Shown piece by piece: positions 48,531 through 57,244 of a DNA stretch of 64,000 nt. Position numbers and translations under genes: made by a program. The stretch spans positions 62,001 through 126,000 of the forward strand of contig JANPDL010000036.1 in assembly GCA_031431475.1 (NCBI GenBank), given 5' to 3'. Source of the stretch: JADCCX01 sp031431475. GTDB lineage: Bacteria; Pseudomonadota; Alphaproteobacteria; Rhizobiales; Beijerinckiaceae. The number at the start of each line of letters is the position of its first letter. The first letter of the stretch is position 1. Below the pieces are notes generated by a model, which saw only the letters and a program-made list of their open reading frames with translations, did not search any database and had not been told where the DNA came from.

Positions 48531-51401
48531 ATGGATCGCGACGTTAACGACATTCTGGCAGATACTGGCGGCTCGGCGGCCTACCTCGAATCCCTGCTGG
48601 GCGAAGAGACGCCAACCCCGTCATGGCAGCGCAAGAACTGGCCCATTCCTGCCAATGGCGAACTCGTTTCGGCGCTTGACGGCAACTGGGGTGCGGTCGA
48701 GAAGATCGTAACCGGCAAGCTGGAGAAGAAATCCACCGACAAGGGCGCGACCACCTCGTCCGCCGACATCCAGCAGGCGACGCGTGATTCCGTCCGCGCG
48801 CTGATGATGATCCGGGCTTACCGGATGCGCGGGCATCTCTTCGCCAATCTCGATCCGCTCGGCATCGAACCGAAGAAGGACCACGAGGAACTGCATCCCT
48901 CGACCTACGGTTTCATGGATGCTGACTGGGACCGCAAGATCTTCATCGACCATGTGCTTGGGCTGGAGTTTGCGACGATCCGCGAGATGCTCGACATCCT
49001 GAAGCGGACCTATTGCTCCACCATCGGCTACGAGTTCATGCACATCACCGACCCCGCCGAAAAGGCATGGTTGCAGGAGCGCATCGAGGGACCAGACAAG
49101 GAGATCACCTTCACCAAGGAGGGCAAACGCGCCATCCTGCAGAAGTTGGTGGAAGGCGAGGGCTTTGAGAAGTTCCTCGATGTCAAATACACCGGCACCA
49201 AGCGCTTTGGTCTGGATGGCGGCGAGTCTTTGATTCCTGCGCTGGAGCAGATCATCAAGCGTGGCGGCAATCTTGGTGTGCAGGATATCGTGATGGGCAT
49301 GGCGCATCGCGGCAGGCTCAACATCCTGACGCAGGTCATGGGCAAGCCGCATCGGGCGCTGTTCCACGAGTTCAAGGGCGGCTCGGCCGCTCCTGATGAT
49401 GTCGAAGGCTCGGGCGACGTGAAGTATCACCTCGGCGTTTCGTCGGATCGCGAGTTCGACGGCAACAAGGTGCATCTGTCGCTGACGCCAAATCCGTCGC
49501 ATCTGGAGATCGTCGATCCGGTGGTGCTCGGCAAGGTGCGTGCGAAGCAGGACCAGTATGGCTGTCCGCCGGAAGATCGCCGCGCGGTGATGCCGCTGTT
49601 GCTGCATGGTGATGCGGCTTTTGCCGGTCAGGGCGTTGTGGCGGAATGCCTTGGCCTTTCGGGGCTGAAGGGTCATCGCACTGGCGGCTCGGTGCATTTC
49701 ATCATCAACAACCAGATCGGTTTCACGACCTATCCGCGTTTTTCGCGGTCGTCGCCCTATCCGTCGGACGTGGCCAAGATGGTGGAAGCGCCGATCTTCC
49801 ACGCCAATGGTGATGATCCTGAAGCGGTCGTGTTTGCTGCCAAGGTCGCGACCGAGTTCCGCATGCGGTTTCAGAAGCCGGTCGTGGTCGATATGTGGTG
49901 CTACCGCCGCTACGGCCACAATGAAGGTGATGAGCCGGGCTTCACCCAGCCGCTGATGTATCGCAAGATCCGCAGCCAGAAGACGACGCTTGAAATCTAC
50001 TCTGCCAAACTCATCGGCGAAGGCGTGGTGACGGAAGGTGAAGTCGACAAGATGAAGGCTGACTGGCGCGCCAGGCTGGAAGCAGAACACGAGGCCGGTC
50101 AGGCCTACAAGCCCAACAAGGCGGACTGGCTGGATGGCGCATGGTCCGGTCTCAAGGCGGTGGCTTCCGCGAGCAATGATGAAGATGCCCGCCGCGGCCA
50201 GACCGGCGTTGCCAAGGACAAACTGATGTCTATCGGCGAGACGCTGGCGAAGGTTCCCGAGGGTTTCAACATCCACAAGACGATCCAGCGCTTCATGGAT
50301 GGTCGCCAGAAGATGATTGAGACCGGCGAGGGTGTCGACTGGGCCATGGCCGAAGCGATGGCCTTTGGGACGCTGCTGGATGAAGGCCATCGCGTCCGAC
50401 TGTCCGGACAGGATTGCGAGCGCGGCACCTTCAGCTCACGCCATTCTGTCCTGATCGATCAGGAGAACGAGAACCGCTACAAGCCGCTGAACAACATCCG
50501 CGAGGGGCAGGCGAAATACGAGGTCATCAACTCGATGCTGTCGGAGGAAGCCGTGCTTGGCTTCGAATATGGCTACAGCCTGTCAGAACCCAATGCCCTC
50601 ACCCTGTGGGAAGCGCAGTTTGGCGACTTCGCCAATGGTGCGCAGGTGCTGTTCGACCAGTTCATCTCGTCGGGCGAGCGCAAGTGGCTGCGCATGTCGG
50701 GTCTGGTTTGCCTGCTGCCGCATGGCTACGAGGGGCAGGGGCCTGAGCATTCCTCCGCGCGCCTCGAACGGTTCCTGCAGATGTGCGCCGAAGACAACAT
50801 GCAGGTCGCGAACTGCACGACGCCGGCGAATTATTTCCATATCCTGCGGCGGCAGCTGAAGCGTGATTTCCGCAAGCCGCTGATCCTGATGACGCCAAAG
50901 TCGCTGCTGCGTCATCCCAAGTGCAAGTCTCCGCTGTCGGAATTCGGCCCGGACAGCATGTTCCAGCGCTGGTATCATGATGATGCCGAGCGCATGCCCG
51001 GCGGACCGGTCAAGCTGGCCAAAGACAACAAGATCCGCAGGGTGATCCTGTGTTCGGGCAAGGTCTACTACGACCTGATCGAGGACCGCGAAAAGCGTGG
51101 CATCGACGATGTTTACATCATGCGGATCGAGCAGCTGTATCCTTTCCCGCTGAAGTCGGTGGCGCACGAACTGTCACGCTTCAAGAATGCCGATATGGTG
51201 TGGTGTCAGGAAGAGCCGCAAAACATGGGTCCGTGGACATTTGTCGAGCCGTATCTGGAATGGGTGCTGGGTCAGGCCGGAATGAAGGCGAAGCGTCCGC
51301 GTTATGCCGGACGTGCCGCCGCCGCCGCAACTGCCACCGGGATGATGTCGCGTCATCAGGCGCAGCTACGGGCGTTCCTCGATGAAGCGTTCGCGGGCTG
51401 A
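48531..51401 (+). CDS. sucA: 2-oxoglutarate dehydrogenase E1 component
   Basis: A 956-residue thiamine-diphosphate enzyme that decarboxylates 2-oxoglutarate and transfers the succinyl group to lipoyl E2. The N-terminal E2-binding segment has TGGSAAYLESLLG. ThDP and catalytic segments include GMAHRGRLNIL, HGDAAFAGQGVVAE and NNQIGFTTYPRFSRS. C-terminal motifs include GYSLSEPNALTLWEAQFGDF and QEEPQNMGPWTFVEP. The length is normal for alphaproteobacteria. GGAGGAAG precedes the ATG. Confidence 0.96.
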   Translation: MDRDVNDILADTGGSAAYLESLLGEETPTPSWQRKNWPIPANGELVSALDGNWGAVEKIVTGKLEKKSTDKGATTSSADIQQATRDSVRALMMIRAYRMRGHLFANLDPLGIEPKKDHEELHPSTYGFMDADWDRKIFIDHVLGLEFATIREMLDILKRTYCSTIGYEFMHITDPAEKAWLQERIEGPDKEITFTKEGKRAILQKLVEGEGFEKFLDVKYTGTKRFGLDGGESLIPALEQIIKRGGNLGVQDIVMGMAHRGRLNILTQVMGKPHRALFHEFKGGSAAPDDVEGSGDVKYHLGVSSDREFDGNKVHLSLTPNPSHLEIVDPVVLGKVRAKQDQYGCPPEDRRAVMPLLLHGDAAFAGQGVVAECLGLSGLKGHRTGGSVHFIINNQIGFTTYPRFSRSSPYPSDVAKMVEAPIFHANGDDPEAVVFAAKVATEFRMRFQKPVVVDMWCYRRYGHNEGDEPGFTQPLMYRKIRSQKTTLEIYSAKLIGEGVVTEGEVDKMKADWRARLEAEHEAGQAYKPNKADWLDGAWSGLKAVASASNDEDARRGQTGVAKDKLMSIGETLAKVPEGFNIHKTIQRFMDGRQKMIETGEGVDWAMAEAMAFGTLLDEGHRVRLSGQDCERGTFSSRHSVLIDQENENRYKPLNNIREGQAKYEVINSMLSEEAVLGFEYGYSLSEPNALTLWEAQFGDFANGAQVLFDQFISSGERKWLRMSGLVCLLPHGYEGQGPEHSSARLERFLQMCAEDNMQVANCTTPANYFHILRRQLKRDFRKPLILMTPKSLLRHPKCKSPLSEFGPDSMFQRWYHDDAERMPGGPVKLAKDNKIRRVILCSGKVYYDLIEDREKRGIDDVYIMRIEQLYPFPLKSVAHELSRFKNADMVWCQEEPQNMGPWTFVEPYLEWVLGQAGMKAKRPRYAGRAAAAATATGMMSRHQAQLRAFLDEAFAG

Positions 51402-51427
51402 AGCAAGACGATCAAGAGGAAACTGAC

Positions 51428-52669
51428 ATGACCGAGATCCGCGTGCCCACTCTGGGCGAATCCGTATCGGAAGCGACAATAGGCAAGTGGTTCAAGAAGC
51501 CGGGTGAGGCTGTCCGCAAGGATGAGCCGCTGCTCGAACTTGAAACCGACAAGGTGACGCTGGAGGTCAACGCGCCGGAGGCTGGCGTGCTGGCCGAGAT
51601 CACTGCCGCTGATGGCGCGACGGTCGGCGTCGGTGCGCTGCTGGGCCAGATCACTGCAGGTGGTGCAGCGGCGGCAACAGCAGCTGCAACGGGCACACCG
51701 GCGGCACCTAAAATCGAGGAAGCCAAAGTGGCTACTGCTCCTCCGGTTATTGTATCAGTCGCTCCTCCTGTGCCCACGTCTATGCCGCCCGCACCTTCGG
51801 CTGCCAAGATGATGGCCGAGACGGGTGTGTCTGTGGATGCCGGTTCTGGCAAGCGCGGCCAGGTGCTGAAGGAAGATGTCATTGCGGCTATCGCGAGGGG
51901 GCCGGTTCCCGCTCCCTCAGCTAAACCTGCGCCAGTGATGGCCCGGGCGGTTGTCGCTGCCGATGACGCGAGCAAGGAGGAGCGCGTCAAGATGACGAAG
52001 CTGCGCCAGACCATCGCGCGCCGCCTCAAGGATGCGCAGAACACCGCCGCCATGCTCACCACCTTCAACGAGGTGGACATGACCGAGGTCATGGCGCTTC
52101 GGGCGAAGTACAAGGACGTATTCGAGAAGAAGCACGGCGTGAAGCTGGGCTTCATGGGCTTCTTCGTGAAAGCCTGCGTGCAGGCGCTGAAGGAACTGCC
52201 GGGCGTTAACGGCGAGATCGATGGTACTGATCTGGTCTACAAGAACTATTACCACGTCGGCATCGCAGTGGGCACGGACAAGGGCCTTGTGGTGCCTGTG
52301 GTGCGCGATGCGGACATGCTGTCGATAGCGGGTGTCGAGAAGAAGATCGGTGAGTTCGGCAAGCGTGCGCGGGATGGCCAGCTCACCATCGCCGAGATGC
52401 AGGGCGGCACCTTCACCATCACCAATGGCGGCATCTACGGCTCGCTGATGTCGACGCCGATCCTCAACGCGCCGCAATCCGGCATTCTGGGCATGCACAA
52501 AATCCAGGAGCGCCCGATGGTGGTCGGCGGACAGGTCGTGGTGCGCCCGATGATGTATCTGGCGCTGTCTTACGATCACCGTATTGTGGACGGCAAAGAG
52601 GCTGTGACTTTCCTTGTGCGTGTGAAGGAAAGCCTTGAGGACCCGGCGCGGCTGGTGATGGATTTGTGA
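51428..52669 (+). CDS. sucB: Dihydrolipoyl succinyltransferase (E2 of 2-oxoglutarate dehydrogenase)
   Basis: A 413-residue enzyme. A single lipoyl domain (1-76) carries the lipoylated K42 in LETDKVTLEV. An Ala/Pro linker leads to the E3/E1-binding segment (SAAKMMAETGVSVDAGSGKR), and the catalytic acyltransferase domain ends with SYDHRIVDGKEAVTFL, containing the active-site His and Asp. It follows sucA by 26 bases and is preceded by AGAGGAAA. Confidence 0.96.
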   Translation: MTEIRVPTLGESVSEATIGKWFKKPGEAVRKDEPLLELETDKVTLEVNAPEAGVLAEITAADGATVGVGALLGQITAGGAAAATAAATGTPAAPKIEEAKVATAPPVIVSVAPPVPTSMPPAPSAAKMMAETGVSVDAGSGKRGQVLKEDVIAAIARGPVPAPSAKPAPVMARAVVAADDASKEERVKMTKLRQTIARRLKDAQNTAAMLTTFNEVDMTEVMALRAKYKDVFEKKHGVKLGFMGFFVKACVQALKELPGVNGEIDGTDLVYKNYYHVGIAVGTDKGLVVPVVRDADMLSIAGVEKKIGEFGKRARDGQLTIAEMQGGTFTITNGGIYGSLMSTPILNAPQSGILGMHKIQERPMVVGGQVVVRPMMYLALSYDHRIVDGKEAVTFLVRVKESLEDPARLVMDL

Positions 52670-52726
52670 GGCTGGGGTATTTCTTCTCGCCTTGCGGGAG
52701 AAGGCGGACCACAGATGGAGAATTCA

Positions 52727-53011
52727 ATGCGAAAACTTGTCCTTTTGAGCTTTCTGACCCTTACCCTCACGGCTTGCCAGACCATCGAGGAGCGGCAGGC
52801 CGAGATTGACCGCGCCGATGACGCGCGTTGCCAGCAGTATGGTGCGAAGCGCGGCACGCCGGGCTATACCCAATGTCGCCTCGACATCGACCGCAACCGC
52901 GCCATCGAAGCGCAATCGCGTCGCCCTGTCGTGATCGGCGTGGGCCCGGTCTGGGGCATCGGCATCGGTGGATATTGCCGCTCCACACCCTGGGGTGTGC
53001 GGTGTTATTGA
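52727..53011 (+). CDS. Small Cys-containing lipoprotein
   Basis: A 94-residue predicted lipoprotein with signal RKLVLLSFLTLTLTACQ (lipobox LTAC). The mature part begins with Glu/Arg-rich EERQAEIDRADD and has conserved-looking Cys residues in DARCQQYG, YTQCRLD and GGYCRSTPWG. ATG 52727 has GGAG 6 bases upstream. I cannot name the function. It lies in a sucB-lpd interval shared with a second, similar lipoprotein. A hairpin (CTTCTCGC/GCGGGAGAAG) at 52683-52703 precedes it. Confidence 0.65.
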   Translation: MRKLVLLSFLTLTLTACQTIEERQAEIDRADDARCQQYGAKRGTPGYTQCRLDIDRNRAIEAQSRRPVVIGVGPVWGIGIGGYCRSTPWGVRCY

Positions 53012-53045
53012 TCTCTCGGAATCACTGAACGGAAGGATGAAAACC

Positions 53046-53264
53046 ATGCGCAAAATGATGTATCTTGCCATTCTGACATTGCCGCTCGCGGCGTGCCAGT
53101 CGCCAGAGATCAATGTTCCCGAGCAGCGCGCCAAAGACGATGCTTTCTGCCAGAGCCTCGGGCTCTTTCCCGGAACCGCGCCCTATGATCGCTGCCGCAT
53201 CCAGCGCGCGGGCGTCGCGAGGCAGGAATCGGCCGAGCGCCGCCGTTTCCTCTACGGCTATTGA
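53046..53264 (+). CDS. Second small lipoprotein, related to its neighbour
   Basis: A 72-residue lipoprotein precursor with signal MMYLAILTLPLAACQ. The mature part contains KDDAFCQSLGLFPGTAPYDR followed by CRIQRA, matching the pattern of the preceding gene (D-A-x-C-Q, then G-T-x-x-Y-x-x-C-R). The two thus look like diverged duplicates, this one lacking the long C-terminal tail. The start 53046 has GGAAGG 9 bases upstream; ATG 53037 is in frame. Function is unknown. Confidence 0.6.
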   Translation: MRKMMYLAILTLPLAACQSPEINVPEQRAKDDAFCQSLGLFPGTAPYDRCRIQRAGVARQESAERRRFLYGY

Positions 53265-53297
53265 TACTGCGGCCCTTGGCCGCTTCTGGAGTCCTGA

Positions 53298-54701
53298 ATG
53301 TCCTACGATCTCATTGTCATCGGCTCCGGCCCGGGTGGATACGTTTGCGCCATCCGAGCGGCGCAGCTTGGGCTGAAAACCGCCATCGTCGAGAAGATGA
53401 AGACCTATGGCGGGACCTGCCTCAACATCGGCTGCATCCCGTCGAAGGCGCTGCTGCATGCCTCGGAGATGTTCGACGAGGCGGGGCATGGCTTTTCAGA
53501 GCTGGGCATTGAGGTGTCGAAACCGAAGCTCAACCTGCCCGTCATGATGAAGCACAAGCAGGATACGGTGGACGCCAACGTCAAGGGCGTCGAGTTCCTG
53601 CTGAAGAAGAACAAGGTGGAGGGCGTGAAAGGCTGGGGCAGCATCCTTTCCCCCGGGAAGGTTCAGGTGAAGGCCGATGACGGCTCCGTGCAGGTGCTGG
53701 AAACCAAAAACATCGTCATTGCCACAGGCTCCGACATCGCCTCGCCGCCGGGCGTAAAGATCGACTTCGACGAGAAGGTGATTGTCTCTTCCACCGGCGC
53801 GCTGGAGCTGGACAAGGTGCCAGCCAAGATGATCGTCATCGGCGGCGGCGTCATCGGGCTGGAGCTGGGCTCGGTGTGGCGCAGGCTGGGCTCCGAGGTG
53901 ATCGTGATCGAATATCTCGACCGCATCCTGCCCGGAATGGACGATGAGATCGCCAAGAACTTCCTGCGCATCCAGCAGAAGCAGGGTGTGGCGTTCAGGC
54001 TGTCGTGCAAAGTGACGGCGGTCGAAAAGCTCAAGAAGGGTGCGAAGGTCACGTTCGAGCCTGTCGCGGGTGGAGCTGCGGAGACAATGGATACCGATGT
54101 CGTGCTCGTCGCCACGGGTCGCCGTCCCTACACGGATGGTCTTGGCCTTGAAGGCGCAGGTGTCGCGATGGAGCGGGGCAGGGTGGTGATCGATGATCAT
54201 TTTGCCACCAATGTTCCCGGCATCTATGCCATCGGCGATGTCGTGCGTGGGCCAATGCTGGCGCACAAGGCCGAGGATGAAGGTGTCTGCGTCGCGGAAA
54301 TTCTCGCGGGCCAGAAGCCGCATATCAACTACGATTGCATCCCTGGCGTGGTCTACACGTGGCCGGAGGTGGCTTCCATCGGCAAGACCGAGGAAGAGTT
54401 GAAAAAGGCGGGTATCGCCTACAAGGTCGGCAAGTTCCCCTTCACGGCCAACGGCCGCGCCCGCGCCAACCGGGCCATGGATGGGTTCGTGAAAGTGCTT
54501 GCGGATGCCACGACAGACCGTGTTGTCGGTGCGCATATCATCGGAGCGGGCGCGGGCGATCTTATTCACGAGGTGGGCGTGCTGATGGAATTCGGCGGTT
54601 CGTCGGAAGATCTGGCGCGAACCTGCCATGCTCATCCCACAATGAGCGAGGCGGTGAAAGAGGCGGCGCTCGCGGTGGACAAGCGCGCGATCCATATGTG
54701 A
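53298..54701 (+). CDS. lpd: Dihydrolipoyl dehydrogenase (E3)
   Basis: A 467-residue flavoprotein disulfide reductase that reoxidises the dihydrolipoyl groups of SucB. The FAD motif is VIGSGPGGYVCAIRAAQLG, the redox pair C41/C46 is in GGTCLNIGCIPSK, the NAD motif is VIGGGVIGLELGSVW, and the active-site His-Glu pair is in HAHPTMSEA. GGAG lies 7 bases before the ATG. Probably co-transcribed with sucAB despite the two small genes between. Confidence 0.95.
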   Translation: MSYDLIVIGSGPGGYVCAIRAAQLGLKTAIVEKMKTYGGTCLNIGCIPSKALLHASEMFDEAGHGFSELGIEVSKPKLNLPVMMKHKQDTVDANVKGVEFLLKKNKVEGVKGWGSILSPGKVQVKADDGSVQVLETKNIVIATGSDIASPPGVKIDFDEKVIVSSTGALELDKVPAKMIVIGGGVIGLELGSVWRRLGSEVIVIEYLDRILPGMDDEIAKNFLRIQQKQGVAFRLSCKVTAVEKLKKGAKVTFEPVAGGAAETMDTDVVLVATGRRPYTDGLGLEGAGVAMERGRVVIDDHFATNVPGIYAIGDVVRGPMLAHKAEDEGVCVAEILAGQKPHINYDCIPGVVYTWPEVASIGKTEEELKKAGIAYKVGKFPFTANGRARANRAMDGFVKVLADATTDRVVGAHIIGAGAGDLIHEVGVLMEFGGSSEDLARTCHAHPTMSEAVKEAALAVDKRAIHM

Positions 54702-54729
54702 CGGGATTGTGCCTGTCAGGCTGGCGTCG

Positions 54730-54966
54730 TCACTCGAAGATTTCGGCGATCGTGCTGAAAAAACCGCCAACGGCTGATGCTGCGCCTTCGGCGGCCTGAA
54801 TGGCTCCACCGCTGGCGATTCCGCTGACAACGTCGACGGCAAATTCGGTGGTTTCGATGATCGAATTGCCAGCTTCTTCCTTGGTCTTTTTCTTCGTTTC
54901 CTCGTCCAGCGGGATGTTTTCCAGAATTTCTGCGGCGGTCTCAGGATTTGCCAGATCTGCACTCAT
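54730..54966 (-). CDS. Small acidic hypothetical protein
   Basis: A 78-residue acidic protein (87 if ATG 54993 is used). It begins MSADLANPETAAEILENIPL, then has a Lys/Glu-rich helix (DEETKKKTKEEAG), an amphipathic Ala/Gly segment and the end FFSTIAEIFE. AGGA lies about 8 bases before ATG 54966. No family recognised. It is convergent with lpd. Confidence 0.5.
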   Translation of the reverse strand: MSADLANPETAAEILENIPLDEETKKKTKEEAGNSIIETTEFAVDVVSGIASGGAIQAAEGAASAVGGFFSTIAEIFE

Positions 54967-55051
54967 GGTGATCGGTCCTGTCTGGTCGTTCATTCACCAC
55001 AGGATTGTGCATGCGCATGCGCAATGATCAAGAGGCTGGTCTGCTGCCTTT

Positions 55052-55264
55052 TCAGTTCAGCGTCGGCCGGAGGCGAAGGGGCATGCCTTTTCGCTTCTCC
55101 CCTGGAAGGAGCGCTTCCTCTTCAACCGAGGCCGATTGCTGCTGCGCATCTGGCAGCAGATCGCTCTCGTCGTCCTGTGTGATCTGTTGTGAGGCTGACA
55201 CCGCTTTCACCTTCTCGATATCGGCTTTCATCTGCATCAATCGTGCATAGGCTGTCATAGGCAT
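55052..55264 (-). CDS. Small charged hypothetical protein
   Basis: A 70-residue protein with a helical N-terminus (YARLMQMKADIEKVKAVSAS) and a polar, probably disordered C-terminus ending PLRLRPTLN. No signal or membrane segment. I do not recognise it. It may be co-transcribed with the acidic protein downstream on the minus strand (58-86 bases apart). Confidence 0.4.
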   Translation of the reverse strand: MPMTAYARLMQMKADIEKVKAVSASQQITQDDESDLLPDAQQQSASVEEEALLPGEKRKGMPLRLRPTLN

Positions 55265-55378
55265 GGCGTGACTCCGGACTCTCAGTGACTATGCTTCAAT
55301 AGCACGCAGGGAATGTGTTGATTTTTTGTCGCCCCGGAATCGCGATGTTTTAGGCGTAATCCGTGATATATTATAAAT

Positions 55379-55924
55379 ATGCTTTGTCGCTTCACCCGCC
55401 CGTTTTGGCTCCTGCTCGCAGCCGTCTTCCTGTTCGAGGCGTGGCTGTGGGATCGGTTGACCGATTTTGGTCACTGGCTGCGCGACCATATCCCGTTCGA
55501 GGATTTCAAGCGCTGGGTAGCCACACGCGTGGAAAAAATGCCGCCCTGGGGCGCATTGCTGCTCTTTGCCATTCCCGTGATTGTTGTGCAGCCGCTGAAA
55601 TTGGCATCGCTCTATCTGATGACACATGGCCATCTGGTGCTGGGTGCGCTCGGCTTCGTTTCCATCAAGATCGTGGGTTTCGGGCTGGTCGCTTTCCTGT
55701 TTGATCTGACACGGGACAAGTTGATGACGTTCCGCTGGTTCGTCTGGGTCTACGACAGGGTCAACTGGCTGCGGGAAAAGGCGACCTCCTTCATTGCGCC
55801 CTACAAGGCCTCGCTAAAGGCGCATATGGCGCAGGTCAAAGCCCGCGCCATGGTGATGCTGGGGATCGTGCCAGGTCGCTCATCCCGGCTGGCGCGCCTG
55901 AGAGATCGGATCAAAGGGCGTTGA
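55379..55924 (+). CDS. Conserved membrane protein of unknown function
   Basis: A 181-residue protein with three likely membrane helices: FWLLLAAVFLFEAWLW, PWGALLLFAIPVIVVQPLKL and LVLGALGFVSIKIVGFGLVA. A basic C-terminal cytoplasmic tail (RSSRLARLRDRIKGR) follows an amphipathic RWFVWVYDRVNWLRE segment. Similar proteins appear widely in alphaproteobacteria as hypothetical. No ribosome site is clear. It converges with the DUF4337 gene. Confidence 0.65.
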   Translation: MLCRFTRPFWLLLAAVFLFEAWLWDRLTDFGHWLRDHIPFEDFKRWVATRVEKMPPWGALLLFAIPVIVVQPLKLASLYLMTHGHLVLGALGFVSIKIVGFGLVAFLFDLTRDKLMTFRWFVWVYDRVNWLREKATSFIAPYKASLKAHMAQVKARAMVMLGIVPGRSSRLARLRDRIKGR

Positions 55925-55930
55925 TTGCCC

Positions 55931-56500
55931 TCAATGGAACGGAAGGATCGTCGGTGCGAATTGCGCCACGGCCATGAGTGCAATCGCGATCATTCCCAGT
56001 GCACCGGCCAAATAGGCGAGTGCGGCGATGCCGGTGATGATCATGGCGGACGCCACCACGATCGAAACTTGCAGAAGGGCTGACGCCACCTCGAAGCCTT
56101 CGTTCTTCTGGTTGTTCAGGTCGCGGCTTTTCTCCGCAGCCTTGGCGCGGGCCATCAGTTCCTTGCGGCCCTCATTGGTGTCAGGCTCGGATTCGAGGCG
56201 CGCGGCCAGCTTGGTCCAGGTGTCGATCTGTTTGACGAAGGCGGCTTTCCTGGCCTCGTCCGTCACACCGGTATTCTCGACCACGATCAGTTCGCTCATG
56301 TTTTGCGCCATGGCGCGGCGGATGGTCTTGGCCTGAAAGAAGGCCCAAAGATTGTTTGCCTCGATATTGGCCTGCATCGAGGCCTTTTCGGCGTTCTTGC
56401 CCAACATTTCGGAGAAGGCGAGGCTGAGCGCCAGTACGGCGATCAAGAGCGCCACATACTTGTTGTTGCCTTCCACCGAAGGTCCATGTCCGCCGCTCAT
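55931..56500 (-). CDS. DUF4337 family membrane protein
   Basis: A 189-residue protein. An N-terminal helix (KYVALLIAVLALSLAFSEM) is followed by KNAEKASMQANIEANNLWAF and a long charged coiled-coil-like region with DTWTKLAARLESEPDTNEGR. Two C-terminal helices end the protein (LQVSIVVASAMIITGIAALA; LGMIAIALMAVAQF). This is the DUF4337 pattern, function unknown. Confidence 0.78.
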   Translation of the reverse strand: MSGGHGPSVEGNNKYVALLIAVLALSLAFSEMLGKNAEKASMQANIEANNLWAFFQAKTIRRAMAQNMSELIVVENTGVTDEARKAAFVKQIDTWTKLAARLESEPDTNEGRKELMARAKAAEKSRDLNNQKNEGFEVASALLQVSIVVASAMIITGIAALAYLAGALGMIAIALMAVAQFAPTILPFH

Positions 56501-56606
56501 GCGCTTGCCTCATTCTTGATCACAAAGGTGATTCTCTTGGGATTGGCGTAGCAAAAGCTGGATAATTTGCAAACCAGGGCTGTGGATTGCGCGGCTTTGA
56601 ACGGCG

Positions 56607-57182
56607 TCAGGACAAGCGCTCGGACAGCCAGCGCAATGTCCGGTCCTCGACACCAATTTCATCCAGTGATTTCGCCGTGTTGCAGATGTAGTCGCGGTTG
56701 GGTCCCGTGCTGCCGCTGCTGTGTTCCACCATGCGCAGTTGCTCTTCGCGAGACAGGCGACCGGCATACTGACGGTGCCGCTGGTCCACGACATAGCACA
56801 AAGCGGGGATGGTTCGGCCGTCGCGCAGTCGCACCGGACGAAACACCTCGTGATAGATTTTTGACACCTGCTCCCGCTCAGTCAGGTAGTCGCGGGTCGC
56901 CGCCACGTGACTGGCCAGCACGCGGAAGGCAAGACCATGGCAGCACCCACCATACAAGAGGCCAACCACGAGGCCCGGCTTCTCCGGCGTGCCGCGATAG
57001 CGCGTGGAATAGACACAAAGTCTCCGGTGGACGCCATGCGCTACGGCAGGTTGACGCTCAGCGAATGCAAAGCCGGGGTTCCACATCAGCGAGCCGTAGC
57101 CGAACACCCACATATCTCCGGGGTGGGCATGGGGCTGTGACTGTAATGCCTTGATCTCGACGTGATCCATGATGACATGCAA
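56607..57182 (-). CDS. ChaC-type gamma-glutamylcyclotransferase
   Basis: A 191-residue protein with the gamma-glutamylcyclotransferase fold. The nucleotide-like loop WVFGYGSLMWNPGF and the YLTEREQ segment with the catalytic Glu identify the ChaC branch, which degrades glutathione to 5-oxoproline and Cys-Gly. YSTRYRGTPEKPGLV and LCYVVDQRHRQYAGRL agree. ATG 57182 is taken; ATG 57170 is an alternative and no ribosome site decides. Confidence 0.88.
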   Translation of the reverse strand: MHVIMDHVEIKALQSQPHAHPGDMWVFGYGSLMWNPGFAFAERQPAVAHGVHRRLCVYSTRYRGTPEKPGLVVGLLYGGCCHGLAFRVLASHVAATRDYLTEREQVSKIYHEVFRPVRLRDGRTIPALCYVVDQRHRQYAGRLSREEQLRMVEHSSGSTGPNRDYICNTAKSLDEIGVEDRTLRWLSERLS

Positions 57183-57244
57183 AAAGAGAATATGCTTCCG
57201 GGGTAGCAGCGGCTATCACGCCTGACAATGCATGGAATGGGCCA

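Noticed and set aside
46367..54962. Long antisense open frames opposite sucC, sucA and lpd (over 450 codons each)
   Set aside because: They mirror codon bias of strongly conserved genes on the other strand, are rich in His/Arg/Asp and show no family motifs.
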